From: Dryomyza anilis
Lineage: Eukaryota > Arthropoda > Insecta > Diptera > Dryomyzidae
NCBI GenBank assembly: GCA_951804985.1
Contig: OX638131.1
Coordinates: 104,304,464-104,368,463, forward strand
Length of the DNA stretch: 64,000 bases
Direction of reading: 5' to 3'
Of the stretch, positions 37,864 to 48,053 are shown piece after piece. The notes beneath the pieces were generated by a model. The model was given only the letters and a program-made list of their open reading frames with translations. It had not been told where the DNA came from and searched no databases. A program made the position numbers and the translations under genes. Position 1 is the first letter of the stretch; the number at the start of each line of letters is the position of its first letter.

Positions 37864-37985
37864 GTTATAACGCGTTAAAAGTTTAGGTTATGTAGCATAT
37901 GTCACCCTACGGACTATATATAAGCTTGGTGCAAAATTTCAGTCAAATTTGTTCAGCGCCTTCGAGCCAAGAATAAGTAATCATA

Positions 37986-38770
37986 ATGATTTGGTTTTTA
38001 TTCATTATATATGAGTATAGTAAAAATCAATAATTATGATTAATGTGATAAAATCATGCGTATGTGTACTCAGTTTTATGAACAATTTATTTATAAGTTA
38101 TGAGTAATTGGAATTATTTTTGGATTACATTTTATGATTTATTATTCATAATTAAAATTACATACATGCGCATGTTTATTCAGTTTTATGTACAATTTAT
38201 TTATAAGTTATGAGTAATTGGAATAATTTTTGAATTGCATTTTATGTTTTATTATTCATAATTCGTGATTAAAATTTCATACATTGTGTCAAATATCCGT
38301 AGGTTTCAGATGGAAAAACAAAATAAATTATGCACAAAAAAATGAAAAATGTCATATTTGAAAATGTAATGAGCCAGACAAAGGAAACGATGTTTACAAA
38401 TAAGTAAAAATATTAAGTCTGTTAAATTTTGTATTTCTTTTCAAATGACAGAATTTTCACATTAATCACTCACTTAAATTGTTTTTTGACTGGAGCTACG
38501 CTGTGGTTTGTCTCGATTGACGTGAATTGCGCATATTAATTTATTAAAATGCAATAAGCAACGAAAGTTATGAATAATTATTCATAATTTCGATTTTTAT
38601 GATTAATAATAAAATTTATGAATCCTATTCATTATAAATACTTAGTGATTTAGAATTTTTATCCATGAATTTTGCATTTTTTTTAATATTATACAAAATT
38701 CATGAATATAATTCAAAAATAAAAAAATTCGAAAGAAACATGTTTAATAAACGCATCAGTAAACAATTTT
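37986..38770. other. Very AT-rich DNA with a 110-bp tandem duplication
   Basis: CAGTTTTATG(A/T)ACAATTTA then TTATAAGTTATGAGTAATTGG occurs at 38071 and 38181 (offset 110 bp), covering about 38050-38275 in two copies. The rest is ATTATTCATAATT-rich. No gene. Confidence 0.7.
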
Positions 38771-39160
38771 CTCCGTGTACATACAAGAAGAATTGCTCTT
38801 ACCTAGTCTAACTTCAATAAAATGGTTCGATCTCGTTGCTTTCTCGATTCTAATTTTTAAAAATGTTCGTACATTCAAATTCTTTGACAACATACGATAT
38901 TTAAACATTTATAAAATCGATTTCGTAAACATTTTTGCAGCAATCTCGAACTTTAATCATTTTTGTTCTTCGATATCGTTCCGATTTCGAAAAACTTCTC
39001 GTATCGAGAAAACTTCGACAGAACGTTCCGGTATCTACCTACCATCTAGATCCAATTTGACGCTCGATATCGTTACAAGAACGGGTCCGATATCGTGTGA
39101 TTTCTCCATCTACTCGCAATGATCTCGAAACGATATCGATGCGAATGGCATACTGGGTAG
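38771..39160. other. GATATCG-rich segment, possible decayed mobile element
   Basis: CGATATCG or GATATCGT occurs at about 38970, 39063, 39088 and 39130. The segment ends TGGCATACTGGGT, which differs by one base from TGGTATACTGGGT at about 6068, where another GATATCG-rich segment ends. The plus frame at 38775-39122 (115 codons) has no recognisable domain and I do not call it a gene. Confidence 0.4.
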
Positions 39161-39779
39161 TTACTTTTTTGTTACATAAGCATATAATATCTACACATCA
39201 AGTTTAATTGTTCTTAGTTACTATTGACAGACAAACCAACAAATACATGGCGGTGGCAGACGGAAAACGGAAAAAAAAACCTACTGGCGTATTCACTAGC
39301 GTATTCGCTAAAATTTTACAGACAGGATCGAGACAGAGCAGCATACAGAAATAACAGAAGTTATACGCATAGGTGTTCTTTAAATTTTGGGAAGAAAACA
39401 GCAACCATATTTTCGATACCTAAGACATTATCCTCTGAATTATCAAGAATAATTGCTCTTAGTTGCTTTTTTGATAACTAAGTGATTCTGTTTCTTAAAG
39501 TCCAGAATGTTTCCGTTTTGCTGTATATCACTCTGTATTTTTCTTGATTTTTTGTGGATTTAAATTTTTCCTTCCTCCATGTGGTCGGTGAAGTATCGGT
39601 TGTTTGACAATATATCGCACAGCATTTATTCTGTGCGAAAATCAGGAATTTCTGTTTAAGGAAAAAAAACAAAATTAAAAAAAAATAATACAACCAATAA
39701 TCAACAATTCTAAATAACCGGTACCTGACGATTCCGCATAGTAAAGCGTTTTTCAATAAGAGCGCTACAAAAGTTTTTT
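39161..39779. other. Unique DNA, no supported gene
   Basis: Frames of 66-92 codons overlap on opposite strands (39204-39481, 39478-39756) without domains. The last 40 bases carry an extra partial copy of the following hairpin's terminal sequence (GTTTTTCAATAAGAGCGCTA). Confidence 0.5.
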
Positions 39780-40085
39780 CAAGGGTTTTTCAACAGAGAC
39801 GCTACAAAAGTAGAGCGACAGGGACAGCAAACGACGTCATATTTCTGGCCGCTCTTTTGAAATTTATCTTCAGTAAGGTTTGCCATTTCATGATGGAAAG
39901 ATATACGAGCCAAAAACGAGTCGAAATTATTAAAATTTACTACCGAAATTCGAATTCGTATATCTTTTCATCATAAAATGGCAAACCTTACTGAAGAGAA
40001 ATGTCAAAAGAGCGGCAAGAAATATGGCGTCGTTTCCTGTCCCCGTCGCTCTACTTTTGAAGCGTCCCTGTTGAAAAACCCCTTA
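39780..40085. mobile_element. Foldback hairpin element, ~128-bp arms
   Basis: The left arm 39780-39907 and right arm 39956-40085 are inverted copies at roughly 90% identity, with a loop of about 48 bp. Matching landmarks are GTTTTTCAACAG, AAAAGTAGAGCGAC, AAACGACG, GCCGCTCTTTTGA, CTTCAGTAAGGTTTGCCATT and AAAGATATACGA. The arms are GC-richer than the flanks. Such near-complete palindromes are typical of foldback MITEs. No target duplication was clear; TTAA follows the right arm and TCAA precedes the left. Confidence 0.8.
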
Positions 40086-41269
40086 ACCTACCAACCAAAA
40101 ATTCAAAAAAATACAGTAAAATAAAATATATTAAATTTCAAATTGCTTCTATTTCGATGAATATACTATACAAATTTAATTTTTAAAGTGTTTCATTAGA
40201 AAAAAGTGTTTTTTTTACGTTGGCAGTTCTTACAGCAGTATTTTTCAAGTCACAGCGCAATTAAAAAAAAAATGAAAAACAAAGTTTTGATTTTAGTTTG
40301 TGCCTGAAGGTACCAGTTGGCTTTTAGGGGTGAAATAAACTCAATGCTTTTTAGATAAAATACAATTTTCACATTTGAGATAGTCATTAAGTTAGTTTTT
40401 AAATAATTGAATTGGACATTTCGTTGTCAGAATCAAAAATATGTTTATATTCATGTCCTGAAAATATTTAATAAAAAATGTTTATATTATAAATAAATAA
40501 AAATGTGTACTAAAATAAGTAATTAAAAATATAATTTCACAAAAACAATGTTAAAATAAACGAATAATACAATTGCTTTGTAAGTTTTCATATATATCGC
40601 ATCAAGCAACAAACATTAAAATGCAGCCAACACTTTTGAACATAACTCAAATCCGTAACATGAGCAGAAATAATTTATAGCGCAATAATAAATATGAGTT
40701 TAAAAATAAATTTGAACAAAAACTATTACACAAAAAATATGAAAAAAAAAACAGAAAATCCTCCACAAAATCGACAACATATAGCAAAAAACATAATATG
40801 TGATTGTGTGCAATGAAACATGTGTTTAAAAATTAATATTAAATGTAAAAAAATATGAAAAAATATAATAACAAAAGGTAAATAATTTATAGTTGTTCAA
40901 GTTATGTGAAATAGTAATGTGTACCTGATGCTATTTACAATTTATACATTGAAAAATTAAAAATACATAGTTTTTTTGCCTCAAACATATTAATGCGCGC
41001 AATAATTCAATACAACAGGAAATGTACAGAGCCAACTATGAACGGAAAAATCCTTTTATTTATTTTTTATTTTATTTTAGGGTCGAAGCACGTATTTCTT
41101 TGTTAAATAGCGGTGCAACATATGTTCCAAAAATATGGCCAGTATTTCGATATAGTTGTCGTAGTTTGAGTGGCAAATAAAATCGAATTGATTTTTGATC
41201 TGCAAGATATTTTAGTAGTAATTTTTTTTTTTTTGTTTTAGGGCACCTTAATCCAGCACCATTTAGCCC
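40086..41269. other. Very AT-rich DNA, no gene
   Basis: Long A/T runs, no open frame and no inverted termini found. Confidence 0.6.
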
Positions 41270-41273
41270 TTAA

Positions 41274-41568
41274 CCCTTTTCGCATGTGTCCACTTGACAC
41301 AAAGGTTACCGGTCACAGCTGTTCACATACTTTCCATGAACATTTTTTTTTGTAGTTTCGAATTGTTGCCTTTTTAAAGGCAGCCCTTTTTTGTAAGTGC
41401 TCCGGCAGCTTTCTCATTGAAACGCATAAAACTCATTGTAATTGAATTTTAAAAATAATTTTATTTGCCGAACAAATGTAGCATATATGTGTTAGGTACC
41501 ATGTGGAAGCTTCATTTTTTCAAGTTTTTTTTATTTTATTTTCAGTAAGTTAGAAATATTTTACAGGG
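41274..41568. mobile_element. Possible piggyBac-type MITE
   Basis: A TTAA at 41270-41273 is followed by CCCTTTTCGC and a nearby palindrome TGTGTC-CACTT-GACACA. At the other side ACAGGG is followed by TTAA at 41569-41572. piggyBac-family elements insert at TTAA, start CCC and carry subterminal inverted repeats (established). Only CCCT is shared by the two ends here, so the call is weak. Confidence 0.3.
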
Positions 41569-42452
41569 TTAAGTGGATAAACAAAAATACCTTTAAAAAC
41601 TTTAGGCAAAAATTAACTGAGTTAGAGGTCTTTATTAGTATCTGGGAATTCAAAGGACTATTGCTAGGTGATATCGTATAGAAAAAGGTAATCATTTGTT
41701 TTATAATATTTTAAAATAATAGTAAAAATACTAGCGCAGTATCAGCGAAATTTTTCATTTTTTTTTTTAAATTTATTTTGTGTTGTGTTCTTTTGTTTTT
41801 GCTATTGTATTTTTCATTTGATTTTGTGTTTTGTATTTTTTTTTCTTTGATTTTGAATTTATGTGTTTATTTTAGTTGTTTTTGCTAGTGTTTGTGTTTA
41901 TTCTTTCGATTTTGGGTTTATGTTTTTTTTTTGTTTGTGTTAGGTTTTATTAACGTGTTTACTTTTGGATTTTCTATTTGATTTACTTTAATTTTTTATT
42001 TTCATTTTGTTTGTTTTTCTTCGAATATTCATTTTGTTTTTTTCTTTTCTTTTGTTTTTTTTTTCATTTTTGTTTTTTTTTTATTATTATTATTTTGAAT
42101 TTGGGTTGCTTTTATTTTAATTTTTTTGTTTTTTTTTTTTTTTTTTGCTCTTATTTTTGCTATTGTGTTTATTTGAATTTTTATTTTTGTTTTTGTGATT
42201 TATTTGTTAATTTCATTTGTTTTTGTGTATTAAGATTTAAGAGTTTTGATTTTTTTTTGTATATATATATTTTTAATTTTTTATTTCCATTTTGGGTTTA
42301 TACATTTTTTTTTGTTTTAGCGTTTTTATTAGTTTTTTGCTATTTTGATTTTCTTTTGAATTTTATCTTTTGATTTTAAGTTTCTGTGTTATTGAATTTT
42401 ATTTTGTGTTTCATTTTTTTTTTATTTTGATTTTCGTTTTATATATTTTCGT
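41569..42452. repeat. T-rich low-complexity DNA
   Basis: From about 41740, mostly TTTTGTTTTTGATTTTG-like sequence similar in style to 35.6-37.1 kb. Phe-rich frames here follow from T-runs. It may be another eroded copy of a CAAAAG-type repeat on the opposite strand (inference). Confidence 0.55.
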
Positions 42453-42797
42453 TTTGAGATTAGAGAATCACCCAAGTGCGTCATTGGAACTTTTATTAGT
42501 AAAATCTCTTCCATTGGGATTAGAGAATCACCCAAGTGCGTCATTGGAACTTTTATCAGTGGAATCTCTTCCATTGGGATTAGAGAATCACCCAAGTGCG
42601 TCATTGGAACTTTTATTGGACGAATCTCTTCCTTTGGGATTAGAGAATCACCCAAGTGCGTCATTGGAACTTTTATTGGACGAATCTCTTCCATTGGGAT
42701 TAGAGAATCACCCAAGTGCATCATTGGAACTTTTATTGGATGAATCTCTTCCATTGGGATTAGAAAATCACCCAAGTGCGTCATTGAAACTTTTATT
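42453..42797 (+). repeat. 60-bp minisatellite, 5-6 copies
   Basis: Units of exactly 60 bp, nearly identical. Each contains TTGGGATTAGAGAATCACCC, AAGTGCGTCATTGG, AACTTTTATTGGACGAATC and CTCTTCCA. Sixty is a multiple of three, so frames stay open on both strands (plus: repeating Glu-Asn-His-Pro-Ser-Ala-Ser-Leu-Glu; minus: repeating Met-Thr-His-Leu-Gly-Asp). These frames are read straight out of the repeat and begin in T-rich DNA. A clearly related 60-bp unit forms the centre of the hAT element at 61.1-62.7 kb. Confidence 0.95.
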
Positions 42798-43690
42798 TTT
42801 TGTATTTTTGTTTTATTTTTTGATTTTTGTAGAAGCTATTAGATTTTCATTTGGAGTATTAAATTCATTTGAGTATGAAATTTGTTGTTCAGCATGCTGT
42901 CAATTTGTGTCTCTCTGAACGATCAGATTTTCAAGATATATACCTTAAATTATTTGGACTATATTTTACTTTAACATTTGTTACGCTGTTATTAACAGTA
43001 ATTTTTGAATTCGCCTCTGTTATTAACATAAAATGTTAATAACAGAGGTTATTTTTAACAGACCTCTGTTATTAACGTTTTGTATGATTTCGCCGTCCGC
43101 TAACTTCACACAAGTGTTTTTGTTTTTTATTTTCATTTTGAGTTCAAATGAAATAAAAAAAGCAAACACTTTTTTATTTCTTTCTGTACTTTTACTTTTA
43201 CTTTCGCTTTAGTTTAAGTTTTTAGATTTTTGTATTTTTTTTTATATTTCTATTGTTTAAGTTCATTTTTGTTTTAATTCTTTTGTTATTTTCTTTTAAT
43301 TTTTCCTATTGTTTTTTTTATATTTGTTTTCCCATACATTTTGTTTTTTTTTTTTTTTTGTTTTTTATTTTCATTTTGAGTTCATGTTTTTGCTTGTTTT
43401 ATTTTTTTTTTTATTTTTTTTTAGTTTTAGTTTTTTAGTTCTAGTTTTTAGTTTTCAGATTATTTATTATTTTTTTTTTTTTGTTTTGTGTGTTTTCTTT
43501 TGCATTCCTTCTAACATTTGTTTTTAAATTTCTGTGTTTTTGATATTGTCTTTGTGTTAATTTAGAATTTTTATTTTGATTTTTCTTTCTTTTTGCTCAA
43601 TTTTTTTATTTTATAATTTAGGGTTCAAGTTTTTTTTTTTTTTGCTGTAGTTTTTATTTTGATTTCTTGTTTTTGCTCAAATTGTTACTA
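42798..43690. repeat. T-rich low-complexity DNA with an embedded hairpin
   Basis: 42798-42960 and 43100-43690 are T-rich with Phe-rich spurious frames. Between them at 43014-43048 is a perfect GC-containing hairpin, listed separately. Confidence 0.6.
43014..43048. other. Perfect 16-bp hairpin CCTCTGTTATTAACAT
   Basis: CCTCTGTTATTAACAT (43014-43029), AAA, then the exact reverse complement (43033-43048). A third direct copy of CCTCTGTTATTAAC is at 43063-43076, and CTGTTATTAACAG lies upstream at about 42986-42998. GTTAATnATTAAC-like palindromes are HNF1/POU-type homeodomain sites in animals (established), but that match is only suggestive. Confidence 0.75.
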
Positions 43691-44583
43691 CTCAGTTTTG
43701 AAGAATTACATTTAAACTAGAAACGCATCAAAACAACAACCAGAAAGAATGTTTTTCTTTCTCTTTTAGCTGGTCTGCCACTTCTCCCTGTGTAGCATCA
43801 CAACGTGGAAATTTATCATTTTTTGTTGTGCCTTCTGTGCGTTTTTAGTGTTTTCTGTCCTTCGACTTGGTTGAAATCATTTATTTTATTGCTCAATTCA
43901 TGTTGCTTGTTATCCGTGCTGTAATTTCTGTGAATTTCTTAGATTTCTTTCTTTTTTTCTTTATTTTGTTTTTTTTTTCTGGTTATAGTTGTAACATCTA
44001 TTTCTTCATGTTGCTGGCACTGGCGCTGTTGTTGCTGCTGCTGTGTATGTTGCAGCTTATGCTCTTAAATGAATGTTTATTGCAATGGACATGTTGTCGT
44101 CCACGTTGTAGTTGTTGTCCACAAAATTGCTGTTGCTACATTGGATTTCCATTGTATGTAGTTTTTACTCGAAACGGCCTCTGGTGATGGTGTCTGGTAC
44201 CTTCGAATGCCTGAAATCAGGCGTGTATATTTTTCTTTTTTTTTGGTGACCGTCTTTGGTTACAGTGCGTTCTGATTGTTTTTCAGAGGTTCTTTCTTTT
44301 TTTTATTCCGTGTAATTTTTTTTTTACATTATAGAAATAATTTGTTTTTTTTCCTATATTTTTTATGGCAATGTTTTGCTCCTCAAATTGTCTTTCTTGC
44401 TTTCGTCTGGTCGATAGTTAGAATGCAATCAACGTCTAATGAGATTTTATACTGTCCTTGTTTACCGCCCTGGTATTATTTGTACATTTCTTTTTTTTTA
44501 CTAAATTGATTTTTGGCCAATTGCATCGATATTTATTTGTGGAACTACATGTGCTACGGAAACCAACAAAATTAGCCACCTTG
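43691..44583. other. Unique island with GCT/GTT triplet tract
   Basis: Around 44010-44060 a CTGGCGCTGTTGTTGCTGCTG-like tract occurs, typical of fly noncoding and coding DNA alike. The frames at 43867-44187 and 44276-44509 cross T-runs and have no domain. No gene supported. Confidence 0.5.
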
Positions 44584-45061
44584 ATGAATTATGAATTATG
44601 AATTATGAAATATGAATTATGAATTATGAATTATGAATTATGAATTATGAATTATGAATTATGAATTATGAATTATGAATTATGAATTATGAATTATGAA
44701 TTATGAATTATGAATTATGAATTATGAATTATGAATTATGAATTATGAATTATGAATTATGAATTATTAATTATTAATTATTAATTATGAATTATGAATT
44801 ATGAATTATGAATTATTAATTATGTATTATGAATTATGAATTATGAATTATAAATTATGAATTATAAATTATGAATTATGAATTATGAATTATAAATTAT
44901 GAATTATGAATTATGTATTATTAATTATTAATTATGAATTATAAATTGTGAATTATGAATTATGAATTATGAATTATGAATTATGAATTATGAATTATGA
45001 ATTATGAATTATGAATTATGAATTATGAATTATGAATTATGAATTATGAATTATGAATTAT
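44584..45061 (+). repeat. Heptanucleotide array (ATGAATT)n
   Basis: About 68 copies of a 7-bp unit. The central part (44766-44945) carries variants TTAATTA, TAAATTA and GTATTAT. The ends are nearly perfect. It directly abuts a different heptamer array at 45062. Confidence 0.97.
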
Positions 45062-45789
45062 GTTAAATGTTAAATGTTAAATGTTAAATGTTAAATGTTA
45101 AATGTTAAATGTTAAATGTTAAATGTTAAATGTTAAATGTTAAATGTTAAATGTTAAATGTAAAATGTTAAATGTTAAATGTTAAATGTTAAATGTTAAA
45201 TGTTAAATGTTAAATGTTAAATGTTAAATGTTAAATGTTAAATGTTAAATGTTAAATGTTAAATGTTAAATGTTAAATGTTAAATGTTAAATGTTAAATG
45301 TTAAATGTTAAATGTTAAATGTTAAATGTTAAATGTTAAATGTTAAATGTTAAATGTTAAATGTTAAATGTTAAATGTTAAATGTTAAATGTTAAATGTT
45401 AAATGTTAAATGTTAAATGTTAAATGTTAAATGTTAAATGTTAAATGTTAAATGTTAAATGTTAAATGTTAAATGTTAAATGTTAAATGTTAAATGTTAA
45501 ATGTTAAATGTTAAATGTTAAATGTTAAATGTTAAATGTTAAATGTTAAATGTTAAATGTTAAATGTTAAATGTTAAATGTTAAATGTTAAATGTTAAAT
45601 GTTAAATGTTAAATGTTAAATGTTAAATGTTAAATGTTAAATGTTAAATGTTAAATGTTAAATGTTAAATGTTAAATGTTAAATGTTAAATGTTAAATGT
45701 TAAATGTTAAATGTTAAATGTTAAATGTTAAATGTTAAATGTTAAATGTTAAATGTTCAATGTTAAATGTTAAATGTTAAATGTTAAAT
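45062..45789 (+). repeat. Heptanucleotide array (GTTAAAT)104
   Basis: 728 bp, 104 units, essentially perfect, with only isolated variants (GTAAAAT near 45160, GTTCAAT near 45755). It begins in exact phase with the preceding array, GAATTAT then GTTAAAT. Such purity implies recent expansion or an assembly-sensitive tract. Confidence 0.97.
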
Positions 45790-47476
45790 ATTTAATAATA
45801 AATGATAAAAAATTAATAAATGTGGACCAAAAAAAAAAAAAATATTGCAAAACCAACAAAACGTTAAATTAACTTTAATTAACTTGTAATAAACGCAAAC
45901 TTACAGCATGAGTACAAAAAGAAAATTGTAATAACAACAAAAAAATACTGTTCAAAACTTATTTAAGTGGATTTCTTTACTTTAACGATTAAGTTGAAGT
46001 ACGCGTCAAATAGAAAATCCTGCAACTTGACATCTCAACATGAAGCTCCCACTTATTTACATACCAAAGAGGCAGCAAATAGGTTAAATGCACCCCAACG
46101 GAAAGTATCTGTAATATGTATAAAATCCTTAACGGAACTAGGTTTCAACAACGAAACCTTTAAACTTTCACATAACCTAAAACAGCCAAAGAACTCGAAT
46201 GTAGTAGAATCTTTACGCAGAAGGATTCATCGACTGCACAAGGAATCCCCGAACGCAGCAGGCATCACCGAACACATCAAGCAACGACCCTTGAAATGTT
46301 GTTATTTATTCTACTTTTTCATATTTTTTTCTTCGTCTTTAGCCACCCCCAACCCATTCGATAAACAAACGACAGCAAATGGGCGAAAGAACTGTGCAGC
46401 AAAGTTTGTTTTCTTGGAAAACATTAAAAGAAACGCAAATTCCCCGAAGTTGTTTAAGCAACACTGTCAAAGATAACATTAACACTGACATGCCTCAAGG
46501 GACGGCAGTGTGAAAGCACGAGCACAAATCAGACACCGAGTAACAGAGACAACGTAGTGATAAATGCAGAGGAAGAGACCGACAGGCAGTCAGAAAGAGC
46601 GAACGAAGAGATAAACAACAGAATGTATTGCAAACATATGTTATGGTTGATTGAGTTGTCGTATGCTAAATAGTAGGAGTCGTGATATGGCAGAGATGAA
46701 AACTCTAGACGGTATGTAAAGACTATTACGGGAAACAGTATTGTGTTCAGGACAAACAGAAACTTCAGATCAAGTTTAATGTTTGGAGAGATAATTGCGA
46801 CAAACAAAAAATATATTTGCATTAGAATATTTGAGAATTTTATATTTCATTTTAAAATTGTACAATATATTGTAAATATAATGCTCATATTTAGTTTTAT
46901 TAGTTTCAACAAACAGTTGAATTTGTACAATTTTATGATAATCAATAAATACTTGCTGTCAAAACAGAAATATTTACCACAAACGAATTATATGTTTTAG
47001 TGTAATGGAGAAATTATACAAATTGCATTATATTAAAAAAGAATAACGTTTCATTTACATAGCCTTGTACAAAAATAAAACTACACAAAAATATAGGTAG
47101 CGCATTATCAAGATCTTTGTTAAGTAAAGCCGATTAGAACCAGTGAATATTTTTCACAGAAAATCTACTCCACTTCAGTTCGTACGTTGTTTTTACTATG
47201 TCGAAAAAAAATATGTCCCCCTTGGAACACATTCACATGCTGTTTTATCAATCTCTATAACCAGAATACCGCAGTGGTTTTAGGCTGTTGCTTTGATGGA
47301 TTGCCGCCTTTGGCAATGAATACAACATGTTTAGTACTTTCATGATTTAAATCAGTATACAATAATAACATAGAAGAAAACAATATTATTAAGGCAAGTA
47401 TTTTTAAAATGTCACATTCATAAATCTTATTTGTTTAAGTTTTTATTATCTATACCAAATTCATATTCGATATATG
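45790..47476. other. Unique DNA with an unassigned long open frame
   Basis: A plus-strand frame of 169 codons spans 45967-46476. Its product is Lys/Asn/Ser-rich with a hydrophobic run encoded by T-rich DNA (about codons 112-124), and matches no family I recognise. No splice sites, upstream promoter or coding bias sets it apart. It is the longest non-repeat frame in the window, so it could be an exon fragment or lineage-specific gene, but chance is more likely. The rest is AT-rich. Confidence 0.35.
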
Positions 47477-47887
47477 GGCCATTCCACACCAAATCGACCA
47501 GCGGTTGAAACTCATCTTCTTCGATTTCAATGAAATTTGCACAACTGATAAAGGGTATCTGCATTGATCATTTTTGTTTTATTTTTTCGCTCACTACTTC
47601 AAATTTACAAAAAATAGGCCAAAAATCACTTTTATATGGTTGTTCATATTTCAATATCTCTTTAAGTTGAAAATCAGAAACTCCGTTGATGGCTCATTTT
47701 AAAGCTAATAGAACAAGCTTTCATCATTTTAAGAGATATTTAAATATAAACAACCATACAAAAACCATAAACACCCAAAAAAAATGGTCAGTACATATCT
47801 GGATACCCTTTATCCGTTGTCCAAATTTTATTGAAATCCAAAAGGTAAAATCTCCAAATTTATTTTTTTTGGTCGATTTGGTGTGGC
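47477..47887. mobile_element. Inverted-repeat element with CCACACCAAATCGACC ends
   Basis: The left end GGCCATTCCACACCAAATCG runs into ACCA; the right end (47870-47886) is the reverse complement of CCACACCAAATCGACCA. Inside the left end is GATTTCAATGAAATTTGCAC, nearly the same as in the element at 18.1-18.8 kb. ATAT-type sequence flanks both sides, so a target duplication cannot be defined. The right end lacks the outer GGCCATT. No transposase frame. Confidence 0.6.
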
Positions 47888-48053
47888 ATATATACAGATA
47901 TGTTTTTGAGATTTCATATGACACATAGTTTTAGAATTTCTATTAATATTCAGAAGTCTGTCTTAATCTACTTTAAAATTTAATTATATTTATATTAATA
48001 TCTATCGATATTTGCATAATATTCCGTAAAGAGTTACACACTTTCCACTTTTA
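47888..48053. other. Short AT-rich spacer
   Basis: Lies between two mobile elements. The final TA (48052-48053) is the left target-site copy of the Tc1/mariner element. Confidence 0.6.

Larger units (their letters stand above)
35580..37985 (-). mobile_element. Inverted, eroded Helitron-like copy H3 with T-rich body
   Basis: 35.58-37.1 kb is TTTTTGTATTTTTGCTTTTG-type sequence, the reverse complement of the CAAAAGCAAAAATAC stretches in Helitron H1 (20.3-22.6 kb). It is followed by AGCTGGTG, AGTTATA, then after a hAT insertion AAAGTTTAGGTT and GCAAAATTTCAGTC. On the minus strand this follows the order of the H1 unit (AACCTAAACTTT, TATAACT, CACCAGCT, CAAAAG-run). I cannot find Helitron termini, so the limits are approximate. 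The Phe-rich frames here come from T-runs. Confidence 0.6.

Noticed and set aside
42453..42797. CRISPR-like appearance of regularly spaced repeats
   Set aside because: The 60-bp unit is continuous with no unique spacers, and the setting is an insect genome.
42370..42918. 182-codon plus frame and 120-codon minus frame over the 60-bp array
   Set aside because: Both are forced by the 60-bp period, start in T-rich DNA and exist on both strands at once.
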